Source: Cyanophora paradoxa
Taxonomy: Eukaryota; Glaucocystophyceae; Cyanophorales; Cyanophoraceae
DNA: 64,000 nucleotides
Direction: 5' to 3'
NCBI GenBank assembly: GCA_004431415.1
Contig: QPMI01000068.1
Span: 1 to 64,000 of the forward strand
The translations under genes were made by a program, and so were the position numbers. The notes below the pieces were generated by a model. It had not been told where the DNA came from. It worked only from the letters and a program-made list of their open reading frames with translations, and made no database searches. This document shows, in pieces, positions 1-10,402 of this stretch. Each line of letters opens with the position of its first letter. The stretch's first letter is position 1.

Positions 1-500
1 GCTCAGCCTGCCCCCTGGGGGTACTGCGTTTCCCATTTACATCCAGGCTTCGCTCAAGGGGCTCCTCCTCCCTCTCTCCCTCCGGCCAAGCTCAGCTCCG
101 AGGCTCGCCCCCTGGGGGTAGTTCTGCGTTTCCCATTTACGTCCAGGCTTTGCTCAAAGCTGCCCTCTCTCTCTCTCTCTCTCTCCTCTCTCCCTCCGGC
201 CAAGCTCAGCTCGCCCCCCTGGGGGTACTGCGTTTCCCATTTACGTCCAGGCTTTGCTCAAAGCTGCCCTCTCTCTCCCTCTCTCTCCTCTCGCCCTCCG
301 GCCAAGCTCAGCTCGCCCCCCTGGGGGGTACTGCGTTTCCCATTTACGTCCAGGCTTCGCTCAAGGGGCTCCTCCTCCCTCTCTCCCTCCGGCCACGCCC
401 AGCTCGCCCCCCTGGGGGGTACTGCGTTTCCCATTTACGTCCAGGCTTTGCTCAAAGCTGCCCTCTCTCTCTCTCTCCTCTCTCCCTCTGGCCAAGCTCA
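1..500 (+). repeat. Tandem repeat array 1 (GGGTACTGCGTTTCCCATTT unit)
   Basis: About five copies of a ~90-110-bp unit. Each has a core reading GGGTACTGCGTTTCCCATTT followed by ACGTCCAGGCTT, then a pyrimidine-rich spacer (CTCTCTCCCTCCGGCCAAGCTCAGCTCG). The array is cut by the window edge. The same unit recurs in the same orientation at 11715-12300 and as the reverse complement at 11090-11395. Long ORFs across it are repeat read-through. From 501 to 808 I see no gene. Confidence 0.9.
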
Positions 501-808
501 AGCACCAGCTCGACACGAATACTAGCTGTAGCACTCTTGTCATCTATCTCCTCCTGCAGTCAGCATCCCAGTATCCGGTAGGCGAGGAGGGGGACTGTTG
601 TCAAGTGTGTACGAATGCAACAGGCTTTCCAAAAAAAAAGCCTATCAAACCATATAAGATAAATATAGCGACTCGGATGGCCCGCGTGAAAGTGCGGCTG
701 CACTGCATATGAACCTCTGTGCGACACGCGTACGCTCGAGCTCGTGCGTATGCCGGCGCCGTCTACATGTATGTACTACGGGATACGGGATGCGCGAGCT
801 CCATTCGC

Positions 809-1254
809 CTACTCTCCGACTCGTAGAGCATGCGCGTCGCCGTCGGCGTCCACCTCGACGCGGATCGCCCCCGCGTCACCAGCGCGCGGCTCGCCGGAGA
901 TCGCCGAAAAATCCTCTGTGAGTTCGCGCATCACCCGCAGCTTCTTGCTCACCCCGCTGCTGCGGCACTTGGACTCGAGGAGCATCTGAAAAGCTTTGGC
1001 GACGTTTTCGTTCGGGAATCCGTGCGCGACGGCCCGAATCTTCCAGGGGCCTCGGTCGCGCGTCATGTCCAGGAGCCCCGACCCGCGCAGCTCCGCAAAT
1101 TTGCGCTTGAGATTGCAGCAGCAACCCCGTAGGCAGAGCTGGGCTTGGCGCCGCCGAGGAGAAACACGACGGGCTGCTTGCAGCCAATTTCGCGGAGAGC
1201 TCGCCGCGCCGAGAGATTGGCGGCGGGAGCTCTGTCGGTGCGCATGCCGTCCAC
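809..1254 (-). pseudogene. SLX1-like GIY-YIG nuclease, frame-disrupted
   Basis: Two overlapping minus-strand frames together resemble the GIY-YIG domain of SLX1-type structure-specific endonucleases. The first frame (start near 1254) gives a hydrophobic strand VVFLLGG and then SSAYG, the places expected for the GIY and YIG strands. The second frame continues with NLKRKFAELRGSG and then RDRGPWKIRAVAHGFPNE, close to the SLX1 signature 'GPWxMxxxxHGFP'. One surplus base at about 1133 separates the frames. SLX1 cuts branched DNA together with SLX4; large DNA viruses also carry SLX1-like GIY-YIG proteins. No C-terminal RING/PHD finger was found. The break could be decay, a sequencing error or an unrecognised intron. 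Confidence 0.5.
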
Positions 1255-2223
1255 GTTCGCGCGGGCGGGCCTGCCGGGACACCCGCGCTAGCGCTGTGGG
1301 CGCCGGAGTCCGAATTAGAATTCGGAGCTTGCAGATCCGGCCGATGACTGCGCGCGCCGGAGATTGCGCGCCGCGCATGCGTTTGCTGATCATGAATCAT
1401 GACTGGCCATGGCGCACCGCGATGTTACCCTCTTGATCGGTGCAGACGTCGACGTGCGCGCCGAATCCGACGGTGCTCCCGGCCTCCTCGCGCTCGTGCC
1501 TGAGCTTGTCGCGATCGGCGTCGACATCTGCGGTCCGACTCCGGCTCGCGATCGGCCTCCGATCGTGGACGCCGGTCGCAGCGGTAACTGCAGCTGCGCG
1601 CAGCCTCGGGCTTGAGGTCGCCCTCTTCCGCGCCGCCCGTGCTCGCGCACGTGCTTGCAAGCGCCGACGTCGGCACATGCACATGCACATGTGCATCGGC
1701 ACGGACGGGCTCGAGAAGATTGTCCTTGCCTGACAGCGGAGATCCAGATTCGAGCTCGAGCTCGCGATCGTCGATGCGCGTACGCCAGAGTCGATGTCCC
1801 TATTTTGTGCGAGCGTCGCGACAGCGCCTGCAGCATGCACGGGAAAAGTGCGTGCGTCAGGGCGGGGGGCCCAGGGGCTGGAAGGTCTGCTGGCCATGGT
1901 CGTGCACGTGCCAGCGGGATTAATATTCTTGCGATGCGTGCCGACTTGGTCATCATCCGATCCGCACACAGCACCCGTGCCTCGACGTCTAGATCTGGCC
2001 ATAGGCGGCCCTGGTGCTTATAGCCACGTGCACCGACGTCGCCTCCCAGAGTCTGCTCTCGCCCCGGGCCGAGCTCGAGGACGACATCTACATTCCAGCC
2101 CTGCGCGTTCTTATATTATGATGACATCGCATGTATACATATTGAGTATACGTTCGAATTCATTGTTTCAATCAACACATGCCCACGCCTTTGTCGGCGT
2201 TGCAACTGGCCCTCTGCACCGGG
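1255..2223. other. No gene recognised
   Basis: GC-rich sequence with many short palindromes, for example runs of ACATGCACATGC around 1674-1695. Several ORFs overlap on both strands, none with a recognisable domain. It ends at the promoter of the first TFIIB-like copy. Confidence 0.5.
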
Positions 2224-2269
2224 ATATAAGCGTGTCGAGCACTGCCATCCATCATTCCACAGTCCGGAA

Positions 2270-2770
2270 ATGCAAGCCAAGACCTGCCCGCACCCTTTCG
2301 TCGCGTCCACGCCCGAGGGCCGGTGTGCACCGTCTGCGGCGCGTGCGTGGCGTCGCGTTCGAATTCGAGTTTGAGGGCGAGGATACGCAGGCTCTAGGGT
2401 CGTCGATTCGTTCAACGAACGCGACGCGCACGGGCCCGGAACCGACGGCCGCGGCGGCGGCTCGACGACGTCGCCCAATTGCAAGGCCACCGAGACGGCC
2501 GAGATCTAGAGCTGCTGACCGCCTTGCGCGAGACGGCGGAGCGCATGTCGCTCCACGGCCGAGGAGCGCCGCGCGCCGGCCCTCGGCATCCTGAACGAGT
2601 CGGGTCCCACGTCAACTCTGACGCGGAGCGGATGGCCATGGCAATGGGCGCACCGCCGGCCGCGCGTACGGGGCCTCGCCCTCCGTGCCGCCCTCTACGA
2701 GGCCGCTCGGCTCCGTGCCGTGTCTCGCGCAGACCGTACCCCTCGCTGCTCGCATATGCACGCGTAGCCT
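2270..2770 (+). pseudogene. TFIIB-like copy 1 (decayed)
   Basis: ATG at 2270, 46 nt after the ATATAAG box at 2224-2230. The frame opens with KTCPHPFVASTPEG, the start of a TFIIB-type zinc ribbon, but relative to copy 3 it lacks one G in the following G-run. The CTVCGAC half of the ribbon is therefore in another frame. Further down, ELLTALRETAERMSL resembles the first helix of the TFIIB cyclin fold, again out of frame. TFIIB recruits RNA polymerase II to TATA promoters. Copy 2 carries the same G deletion, so it either predates the duplication or is a systematic base-calling error. Confidence 0.55.
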
Positions 2771-3178
2771 TGTACACGTGTGTCGAAATTTTCATTTAGA
2801 CGTGGAAACAAAACCGTTTGAACGGAATTCACCTGCTTTGTTCTCGTCACACGACCGGCATGCGGCAGCGATTCTTCGAGTCGTTGGCGTCGTGCACGTG
2901 CACGTGCACGCGGCCCATGCATATGACCACGTGCACATATCCGGGTCGCCAGCGCTGATCGTATAATGCGTATACATGAGCACGCTCGAGGACGACATTA
3001 CATTCACCCTGCGCGTTCTTATATTATAATGACATCGCATGTATACATATTGAGTATACGTTTGATTCATTGTTTCAATCAAACACGTGCCCACGCCTTT
3101 TGTCGCGTTGCAACTGGCCCTCTGGCACCGGGATATAAGCGTGTCGAGCACTGCCATCCATCATTCCACAGTCCGGAA

Positions 3179-3670
3179 ATGCAAGCCAAGACCTGCCCGC
3201 ACCCTTTCGTCGCGTCCACGCCCGAGGGCCGGTGTGCACCGTCTGCGCGCGTGCGTGGCGTCGCGTTCGAATTCGAGTTTGAGGGGCGAGGATACGCAGC
3301 TCTAGGGTCGTCGATTCGTTCAACGAACGCGACGCGCACGGGCCCGGAACGACGGCCGCGCGGCGGCTCGACGACGTCGCCCAATTGCAAGCCCACCGAG
3401 ACGGCCGAGATCTAGAGCTGCTGACCGCCTTGCGCGAGACGGCGGAGCGCATGTCGCTCCCGCGGCCGAGGAGCGCCGCGCGCCGGGCCCTCGGCATCCT
3501 GAACGAGTCGGGGTCCCACATCAACTCTGACGCGGAGCCGGATGGCCATGGGCGCACCGCCGGCGCGCGTACGGGGCCTCGCCCTCCGTGCCGCCTCTAC
3601 GAGGCTGCTCGGCTCCGTGCGTGTCTCGCGCAGACCGTACCCTCGCTGCTCGCATATGCACGCGTAGCCT
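3179..3670 (+). pseudogene. TFIIB-like copy 2 (decayed)
   Basis: Near-duplicate of copy 1, with its ATG 46 nt downstream of ATATAAG at 3133-3139. It keeps the same amino-terminal KTCPHPFVASTPEG, the same one-base loss within the zinc ribbon, and a cyclin-helix segment ELLTALRETAERMSLP. Extra small indels compared with copy 1 shift other frames. I see no way to read it as one protein without splicing or corrections. Confidence 0.55.
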
Positions 3671-3914
3671 TGTACATGTACACGTGTGTCGAATTTTCAT
3701 TTAGACTGGAAACAACGGAATTCACCTGCTTTGTTCCGTCACACGACCGTGCATGCGGCAGCGATTCTTCGAGTCGTTGGCGTCGTGCACGTGCACGCGG
3801 CCCATGCATATGACCACGTATGCCGGGTCGCCAGCGCTGATCGTATGATGCGCATACATGACCACGCGCGAACTGGAACTTTGATTTCTGACGCGGTCGG
3901 CCCGATTGCAGCGA

Positions 3915-3922
3915 GGATAAAG
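3915..3922 (+). promoter_or_regulatory. TATA-like box of TFIIB-like copy 3
   Basis: GGATAAAG lies 46 nt before the ATG at 3962. This is the same spacing as ATATAAG in copies 1 (2224-2230) and 2 (3133-3139), which supports all three as real core promoters although the flanking sequence has diverged. Confidence 0.55.
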
Positions 3923-3961
3923 ACGACGCGATCTCTCTCGTACCGCATTTCACAGACCGGA

Positions 3962-4900
3962 ATGGAATCCAAGACCTGCCCGCACCCTTTCGTCGCGTCC
4001 ACGCCCGAGGGGCCGGTGTGCACCGTTTGCGGCGCGTGCGTGGGCGTCGCGTTCGAGGGCCCGGCGCTGCGCACGTACACGCGGGCATGGGGATGTGCGT
4101 GGAATGCACATGGGCAAGCACGTGCACGTGTGCTTTGCAACGCCAATGCGGCGCGCTCGCGGGCGACGGACGCCTCGGCGCGGCGCCGGCCAGAGGCGAG
4201 CTCGAGGCGGGGCGCGGTGCCGAGCGCGCTCCGCGTGCGCGGACCGCCAGAACCTGCTCGCGACCGTGCACGATATTGCGGAGCGCATGTCGCTTCCCGA
4301 GAGCGTCGCGCTCCAGGCCTTTGAAATTCTGTGCGAGTCCGACGAGCGCACGGAATCGTCAACGGGCGCGCTACGACGTCCTCGCATCGCCGCGCTGTAC
4401 GCCGCCGTCCAGTTCGCGGGATCCCCGCTCCTCCGGAGTTTCTGGAGCAGGGCGACCTGTGCGCGTGCGGCGGCACGGCCTCTTTCACTCGGGCGAGCTG
4501 CAGCGCATGATCCGCTCCCTGAGCGCACAATTCGGTCAGCAAATGGTGGCAGGGTACGGCATGACGGAAGAGATCATCCGTTCCATAGGACGACGCATTG
4601 AATTCGACCGAGCGACCATTGCCCGCGCGCAGGAGCTCTTCCGAACCGCAGCGAGCCGTGCCCCCCGCCCATTTTCGAGGTCGCCCGAAAGTCTCGCCGT
4701 CGCCGCCTGGCCCTTGCGAGCAAGCCGTCGACGCCGCGAGCGCAATCGACGTCGGCTTTGACCCGACGCTGGAGCTTTCGCAGGATCTCGCACGCGGCGG
4801 GAGTCTCGCCGACGGCGGTGCGCGGCCGCGCGCGATTTCAAGGAGCGGTTAGCGGCGCAGGACACTCGGCCATGCCCAGCCGCGGCCGCGCCGCGGGCGC
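3962..4900 (+). CDS. TFIIB-like general transcription factor, copy 3 (multi-frame)
   Basis: Best preserved of three copies. From ATG 3962: a zinc ribbon with CPH and then CTVCGAC, comparable to the CxxH/CxxC ribbon of TFIIB. In a second frame (about 4230-4445) is the first cyclin repeat: TVHDIAERMSLPESVALQ followed by ALRRPRIAALYAAVQFAG, matching TFIIB helices. In a third frame (about 4507-4715) is the second cyclin repeat with SRSPESLAVAAW, the usual 'GRSPxSxAAAA' signature. A last stretch, ISHAAGVSPTAVRGRA, resembles the TFIIB C-terminal helix-turn-helix. The order is right for a whole TFIIB. The frame changes could be short introns, which other genes here have, or indels. I did not find unambiguous splice junctions, so the limits are approximate. 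Confidence 0.6.
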
Positions 4901-5045
4901 CGCCGTACCGTAGTGCGCGTGAGCGAGGCGGCTGGCGATATCGATGGCGATCGCGCGCGAGGCTGAGCTCGCGCATGCGTGTGATCGCGAATCGCGAGGC
5001 TCGGGAGGAGGGCAGGCGCGCTTCTACAGCTAGCCATATGTATTT

Positions 5046-5430
5046 ATGCAGATGCCGTCGCCCGCCACGACACCGCCCTCCAGCGCCGCACCCTCGAGCT
5101 CTCGAGGGCGACGAGCTCCTCGGCCCTTTAAAAACACTTGTCGGGGCGTACCAGATCCTCTGCGCGCACCCGCGTCCGCATCGCGGTCCTCGCCGACGTG
5201 GACGCGTAGAGCTGTAGATGTAGGCCCGTGTATCCGAGGCCCCGCGTGTAATCGATATCGGAAATCGGACTCGATTTCGTTGCGATTAATTGGACTCTTG
5301 AATGCCAGTACTAGTGGAGGCGCTGTGCACGCAGCCGCCCTCGCCGACGTGGAGGCGTAGAGCTCTAGATCTCCTGTGCACTCACACTCGCAATTGCAAT
5401 CGACTCTGTTGGGCCATGGCGTCGGGCCGA
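5046..5430 (+). repeat. Duplicated 3'-gene segment, copy 1
   Basis: This block matches about 6290-6665: the CCAGATCCTCTGCGCGCACCC coding end, the CGTAGAGCTGTAGATGTAGG stop region, and a downstream stretch with ATCGATATCGGAAATCGG and TACTAGTGGAGGCGCTGTGC. Here it lies upstream of, and separate from, an intact gene body, so it looks like a displaced duplicate of the 3' end of the 5747 gene. Confidence 0.8.
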
Positions 5431-5628
5431 CGCCCCCGATCGGGAGCTCGTCCGATGGTCTCTGAATTCGCACGCGCGTCCGCGTGTAGCTGTATATAGG
5501 AGTTCGAACGCGGGCGCTCGTATGATCGTCGACGCAGGGCCGTCCGATCATGAGCGACCGCGAGGGCGTACCCGTCCCCGTCAACTCTTTGGAAATTCGA
5601 ATTCTCGCGGGGCCGCCGCGGCCCGCAG

Positions 5629-5636
5629 TATAAAAG
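5629..5636 (+). promoter_or_regulatory. TATA box (TATAAAAG)
   Basis: A canonical TATAAAAG lies 118 nt before the ATG at 5747 in otherwise very GC-rich sequence. It is the clearest Pol II core promoter element in the window. Confidence 0.7.
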
Positions 5637-5746
5637 GCGGCCCCGAGCGAGCTCCGCACTGCAAACCGCGGCCGTGCACCCTAGCACGCTCGCACCCGTC
5701 GCGTCAACGTTTCCAAGTTAGCGCGACGCGCCGAGCCATCACGATC

Positions 5747-6428
5747 ATGGCGATCGCGACGCCGCGTTGGAACATCGACCTCGCAAACCCTGGCGACGCG
5801 GTGTACGTCGGGCGCGCCGACACCGTTCTCGTCCGCGTGCTACGCGACCAGGGCTTTGCCGACAGGCGGATCCTCGCCGTCTTCGCCCTCTACGGCCGCG
5901 CCCTCGTCGGCGGAGGCAACGACGGCTTCCGAAAGACGGCGCTCTCCATCGAGGGGCTCACCGTCACGGGAAAGACGCTCGCCGTCAACTGCCTGACCAC
6001 CGTCGCCAAGCTGCTGCTGCCCGGCGGGGCCGACGCCGTCGTGGATGTCGGCGAGAAAGAGATGAAGAACCGCAAGTTTGCGCAATGGACCACGACGCGC
6101 TGCGAGACGGCGCGCGCGCTCGTCGTGCGCGAGGAGCCGCTGTTCTCCACCGCGCGCCTGGGCCGCATCTGGGACGGCGTGACGAAGACGCTCGTCGTCG
6201 TCTCGAACAGAGGGCTCGCGTTCCAGCGCGCCGCCGCCGCCGCCGCCGCCTACGAGCACCGCTTCCTCCGCATCCGGTTCGGCACCCCATCGCCGTCCAC
6301 GACACCTCCTCGAGAGCCGCATCCCTCTCGAGGGCGACGAGCTCCGCGGCGCCTTTGTCGAGGCGTACCAGATCCTCTGCGCGCACCCCGCCGTCCGCAT
6401 CGCGGTCCTCGACGACGTGGACGCGTAG
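5747..6428 (+). CDS. Unrecognised protein with TATA promoter; C-terminus in another frame
   Basis: From ATG 5747 a frame of about 180 codons is well conserved in composition: MAIATPRWNIDLANPGDAVY, then alternating hydrophobic segments (VLVRVLRDQGF, ILAVFALYGRALVGG) and FAQWTTTRC, then a run of seven alanines near 6230-6250. The natural C-terminus appears to be in another frame, RIPLEGDELRGAFVEAYQIL to a TAG at 6426-6428, because that frame is the one preserved in the duplicate at 5046-5220. A small intron or an indel near 6280-6320 would join the two. I do not recognise the family; it is not obviously viral or enzymatic. The TATA box at 5629 supports expression. Confidence 0.45.
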
Positions 6429-6665
6429 AGCTGTAGATGTAGGCCCGTGTATCCGAGGCCCGCGTGTAATCGATATCGGAAATCGGACTCGATTTCGTTG
6501 CGATTGGACTCTTGAATGCCAGTACTAGTGGAGGCGCTGTGCACGCAGCCGCCCTCGCCGACGTGGAGGCGTAGAGCTCTAGATCTCCTGTGCACTCACA
6601 CTCGCAATCGACTCTGTTGGGCCATGAGCGATAACAATCGACTCTGTTGGGCCATGAGTGATAAT
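6290..6665 (+). repeat. Duplicated 3'-gene segment, copy 2
   Basis: Second copy of the block at 5046-5430, here forming the true 3' end and downstream flank of the 5747 gene. A short motif, CAATCGACTCTGTTGGGCCATGAG, is itself repeated in tandem at about 6606-6660. Confidence 0.8.
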
Positions 6666-7388
6666 TGTAGGCCGGGAGGCAAACTTAGAGGTCGGTTTCT
6701 GTCGACGTCTCTGCGCTGGCAATTGTTTGCGTAATTGAGAACATCGACTTGCAATTGCGAAACATACATATGCATATGTGCGGGTTGAGCTTGCAGATGT
6801 CTAATCGATAACAATAATACATCGCAGCAGCTGTAGCTGTAGCTACAGCTATCTAAATGCGTCGGATGTGAATTCGAGGTGAGCATGAATTCGAGCGAAT
6901 TCAACTCTGAGCATGAGCAAACATCGAATTATGTAGCCAGGTAATAATGTGAGCGTTCAAATTAATAATATTTGAATGTGGCCAGGTGCAGACATACGAA
7001 ACCGTCCATGCATCTGGGAGCCCGAGCGCGGCTAAAAGCAGGCGTGCCGGACGCATGTGCAGGCCGTTCTAGACGTGCGAGGTGGCACAAAATCAACGCG
7101 TGCTCCAGCTCGCCGATCGCGGTCGAGCTCCCCGCAGTGCACGTGCACCCCGGTTTATATAGCTACGCCCGCACACGCATACAATTGCAAGGAGCCCAAG
7201 TCAGCAGCAGCGGTCAACGTTGCACCCGCAACCGTTGAACGTCGACGCAGTGAAACGATCCATGATCCCACTGCGAGCCTCGCGCTTGAATTCGAAGCGA
7301 CGCACCCGCACACGCCGACCGTGATCGCCCGCTTCAAATTCAGACGTCGACGCGAATTGTAAAACAGCAAGATACAAAACACATACAC
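6666..7388. other. No gene recognised
   Basis: More AT-rich intergenic sequence. It holds a perfect palindrome AGCTGTAGCTACAGCT near 6833-6848 and several AATTCGA words. No coding frame has a recognisable domain. Confidence 0.5.
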
Positions 7389-8653
7389 ATGTCGACTGGA
7401 AAGGGCCCGCCGGCGCCTCCGGATCCGGATCCACCGCGAGCCCGAACTCGAAGCGGGGCGCCGGCGTCGCGGCCGCTGGCGCTGGGCCTCGAGCCCACCG
7501 TCCGCCCACGCTCTCGCGCTCGCGCGGCCGTCGTTTGACGGCCGACCGGCCAAGGTGCAGCTTCCGACGTTTATAAGCATTGGACGGGATCCGAGCCGTG
7601 CGTTTCGCCCCTCGTGCGCGCGGTGCGGCCTGGAGAGCGTGACGCCGCCGGCGTACCTCCTCCCCTGCGCCGCGGCCCGCGTCCTGGCCGCTCGGGGCCT
7701 CGTCCCTCGGCGAGGCGCTCGAGACGCACCCCAGCCCGACGCTGGAGGACCTGCGCGGGGCGCGTCCTCCTCGTTCGTGTGCCTCACGTGCGCCCTCACC
7801 CTCGTCTCCGGCGCCGTACCCGATCGCCATCGCGACCCATGGCCACCCGCCGCAAACGCGGATGCGGGGTCGACGTCCAATTTGAATCCAAAGCCGACGA
7901 CGACGACGACGGAGGACGCGCCCGCGCATGCCCGCCGCTCGTTCACGTGCCCCGCGTGCAAGGAGGGCACAGGGCCCCGGAGGATCTGCTGACGTCCTCC
8001 CGCATCGACGCCTACCTGGCGTACATGTCCTTTATCGAGGAAGGGCCGGCAGCGCGCAGAGCTGGATCTCGTCCGAAATCGTCGCCAGGCAGGCGCTCGT
8101 CTCCGTCTGCGAGCGCGTCGCGCAGCTCGAGCTCGAGCTGCAGCATGCGCACGCGCAGCAGACTCTGAGTTCCGGATCCGCCGGCGCCGATCGCGATCCG
8201 CCCACGCACGCGCCGGCCTCGGAGGCGTCCGGCGAGCCCAAGGGCGCGGATCCAGAGGTTCCTCCGAAAGAGGCAGACGCGACGGCCTCCACCTCCGTGG
8301 CCAGCGCGAGCTCTGCGCATGCAGGCGATTGCAAGCTCAAGGCCGCCGCAAGCTCCGATCCCGATCGCGCCGGCCCCGGCTCGAGCGCCTGGAAGGGCAA
8401 GGCGCCGGTGACGCGATCTCCCGCCAATCCGAATTCCACCGCGGACCCGGCCGCAGCCGCAGCGCCCGCCCTCCCCGCAGACTCGAGCGGAGCGCTGCGA
8501 GCGCTGCAGGGAAAGATCCGGCGGCGGATCCGGACGATGGTCGCGCCGCCGCCGCAGCTGCAGCGACGGAGAGGCTGCGAAAACGAAAGAAGCCGGATTC
8601 GGACGCGGCGGCGGCCGTGGCCTCCAGCTCCAATTCCGGCCCAGCGCTGCTAG
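7389..8653 (+). CDS. Cys-rich, coiled-coil protein candidate (fragmented)
   Basis: Unrecognised coding region spread over at least two frames. After an ATG at 7389, one frame (about 7520-7992) carries three CxxC pairs: CARC, CLTC and CPAC, arranged like zinc-binding knuckles. A second frame (about 7980-8650) continues with SWISSEIVARQALVSVCERV and AQLELELQHAHAQQ, likely a short coiled coil, then a low-complexity Ala/Ser/Pro-rich tail. A short stretch in the third frame, DLLTSSRIDAYLAYMSFIEE, links them. Frame switches could be introns or indels. Zinc binding is inferred only from the Cys spacing. Confidence 0.3.
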
Positions 8654-8739
8654 CTCGAGCTCGCGATCGCGATCGCGATCGGCCACGGGGGCCGGGGGCC
8701 GTGGGGCCGGGGCCGCGGGTGCCGGTACCCCCGCGAAAC

Positions 8740-10160
8740 GCGCGCGCAGCAAGTGGGGGGCGGGGAGGACGGAGCGCAAACCCTACGAGAGCGACAAGCT
8801 CGTCAAAATCCTCTACTGCGCGTACACCCACCCCGCAGAGAATCCGGAGGCCTCGGGCTCCGAGGAGGAGGCCGGGCCGCCTGCGGCTGCAGCGGCAGGT
8901 GAAGCCGACCAAGGGGCCGAGGCGTCGACGGATCCCAAAGGCGCGGCGGCGGCCCGGCGGCGGCGGCGCTGCAGCTGGCGGGGCCGGTCGCGAGCTCGAG
9001 CGGCGGCGGAAAGCGGCCGCGGGGGGGTCGGGGGGCCGACAAAGGGGCCCGTTCGGACGCCGACGCGTCCGATTCCCCGTCCGCTTCGAACTCCAATCCG
9101 GGCTCGGGCTCCGACTCGCGCGCCGGCAGCCCCGATCACGACGCCGACCCCCGCGAGGCCGAGCTCGCGGCCGCGTGGGAAGCGGCGCTCGCGACGGCCG
9201 CCGAAGGCCCGCAGGGAGACGAGGACGAGCTCGAGGGGGGCCTCGAGGGGGCCGCCGCGGGGGAGGACTCCAAGGTGGACCCCGAGAGCCTGCCCGCGTA
9301 CGAGATGGGCCTGTCGGCCGGCGTGGACATTGCCCTCGTCGGAAGGCGCCTCGACGGAAACGCCGAGGCGCGGGCGGAGCTGCTGGAGCGCGTCCAGCAG
9401 CTGGGGCGCGATCGGATCCGGGCCATCATGCTCGTCGCCGCCGCCGTGCTCGGCGCCTACGAAAAGTACAGGGACCAGCACGGAAACAACCGAAAGCTTT
9501 GGGGTACTGGAGGAAGACGCACGTCGAAAGCAAGTACAATTCCATCCTCGGTACGTGATCGTGAGGGTGATCGCTCGCGCACGTGCACGTTTTGAATTTT
9601 GGTTTCGATTCGCTTTCGTTTCGGTCGAGATCGTCAAGTCGCTGAGCGCACGCCGCGCACTTTACGATTTCCGGGTTTCTCGCCTGCATTTAAATCTATA
9701 TATATAGATCCGCGCACATCTACGCATCCCCGTTTACGCTGACTCGCAAATTTACACGCCGGCGCAGAGGCGGTCGGCTTCCGGCTCGAGCTTCCCGCGC
9801 AGAGGACGGAAATCTACACGGATCTGAGGAACCTCGCCGAAACCATCCGCCGCTTCCCGGGCCTGGCTCGCGTCACGGGAACGGGAATCAGCGCCATCGA
9901 CTTTGTCTCGACCGTCCCGCTTCTTCGAACCGCCGACGCCGAGGGCGCCAAGCGCGTCTCGGCGCGCATCTTGGACGCCGTGCGGAGCGCCGAGGCTACA
10001 CGTTTGACGAAACCGTGCTGGCGCTCGCCTCGGGGCGAGACGAAGACGACGACAAGGGGAGGAGGGGGCGGAGAACGCGGCGACGAGGCCTCCGAGGCCG
10101 GATCCGCGTCCGGGTCGGGAGCGGGTGACGCGCGGGCCAATAACTACATATCGTAGTATG
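8740..10160 (+). CDS. Unrecognised acidic low-complexity protein candidate (spliced or fragmented)
   Basis: Starts with a plausible folded segment, RKPYESDKLVKILYCAYTHP, followed by a long Ser/Gly/Asp/Glu-rich linker with KRPRGGRG, then a helical segment from about 9275 (ESLPAYEMGLSAGVDIALVG, AELLERVQQLGRDRIRAIML, GAYEKYRDQHGNNRKLW). A frame change near 9500 is followed by WRKTHVESKYNSIL and a possible donor GTACGT at 9551. A later block (about 9805-9990) encodes TEIYTDLRNLAETIRRF. The architecture looks like a nuclear protein, but I cannot name it. The AT-rich stretch 9555-9720 with TATATATATAG could be an intron. Confidence 0.3.
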
Positions 10161-10402
10161 CGACCCGTGTTCGAGATTCGGTTCTAGTCTGAATTTTCGG
10201 CGGCCGGCGGCGGCATGCAGCATGCACATGCCCACGATCGCGAGTCCGAGTCTCCATCTCGCCGCACGCGCTCAATGGATCGAATACTCATTTCATTTGT
10301 ATACGTACACAGGGCGGGCCGGGGAGCGAGACCTCTTAAGCTTCCGCCCCCGCCCCCTCCCCGCCGCCGGCTACATACACACACACACACGTGCACGGCA
10401 TC

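Larger units (their letters stand above)
2085..3850 (+). repeat. Tandem duplication of a ~0.9-kb TFIIB-like gene unit
   Basis: Two closely similar units (about 2085-2960 and 2985-3850) share an upstream region (TTCTTATATTAT, CATGTATACATATTGAGTATACG), a TATA box, the start of a TFIIB-like gene and a 3' part ending near CGCATATGCACGCGTAGCC. They differ mainly by small indels. A third, more diverged copy follows at about 3840-4900. Confidence 0.85.

Noticed and set aside
150-712. Plus-strand ORFs in the first array
   Set aside because: Repeating peptides from tandem DNA units; no start context or domain.
8329-9558. 409-codon plus-strand ORF, Arg/Gly-rich
   Set aside because: Low-complexity frame shadowing the better Ser/Asp/Glu frame with folded segments; kept only as part of a candidate gene.
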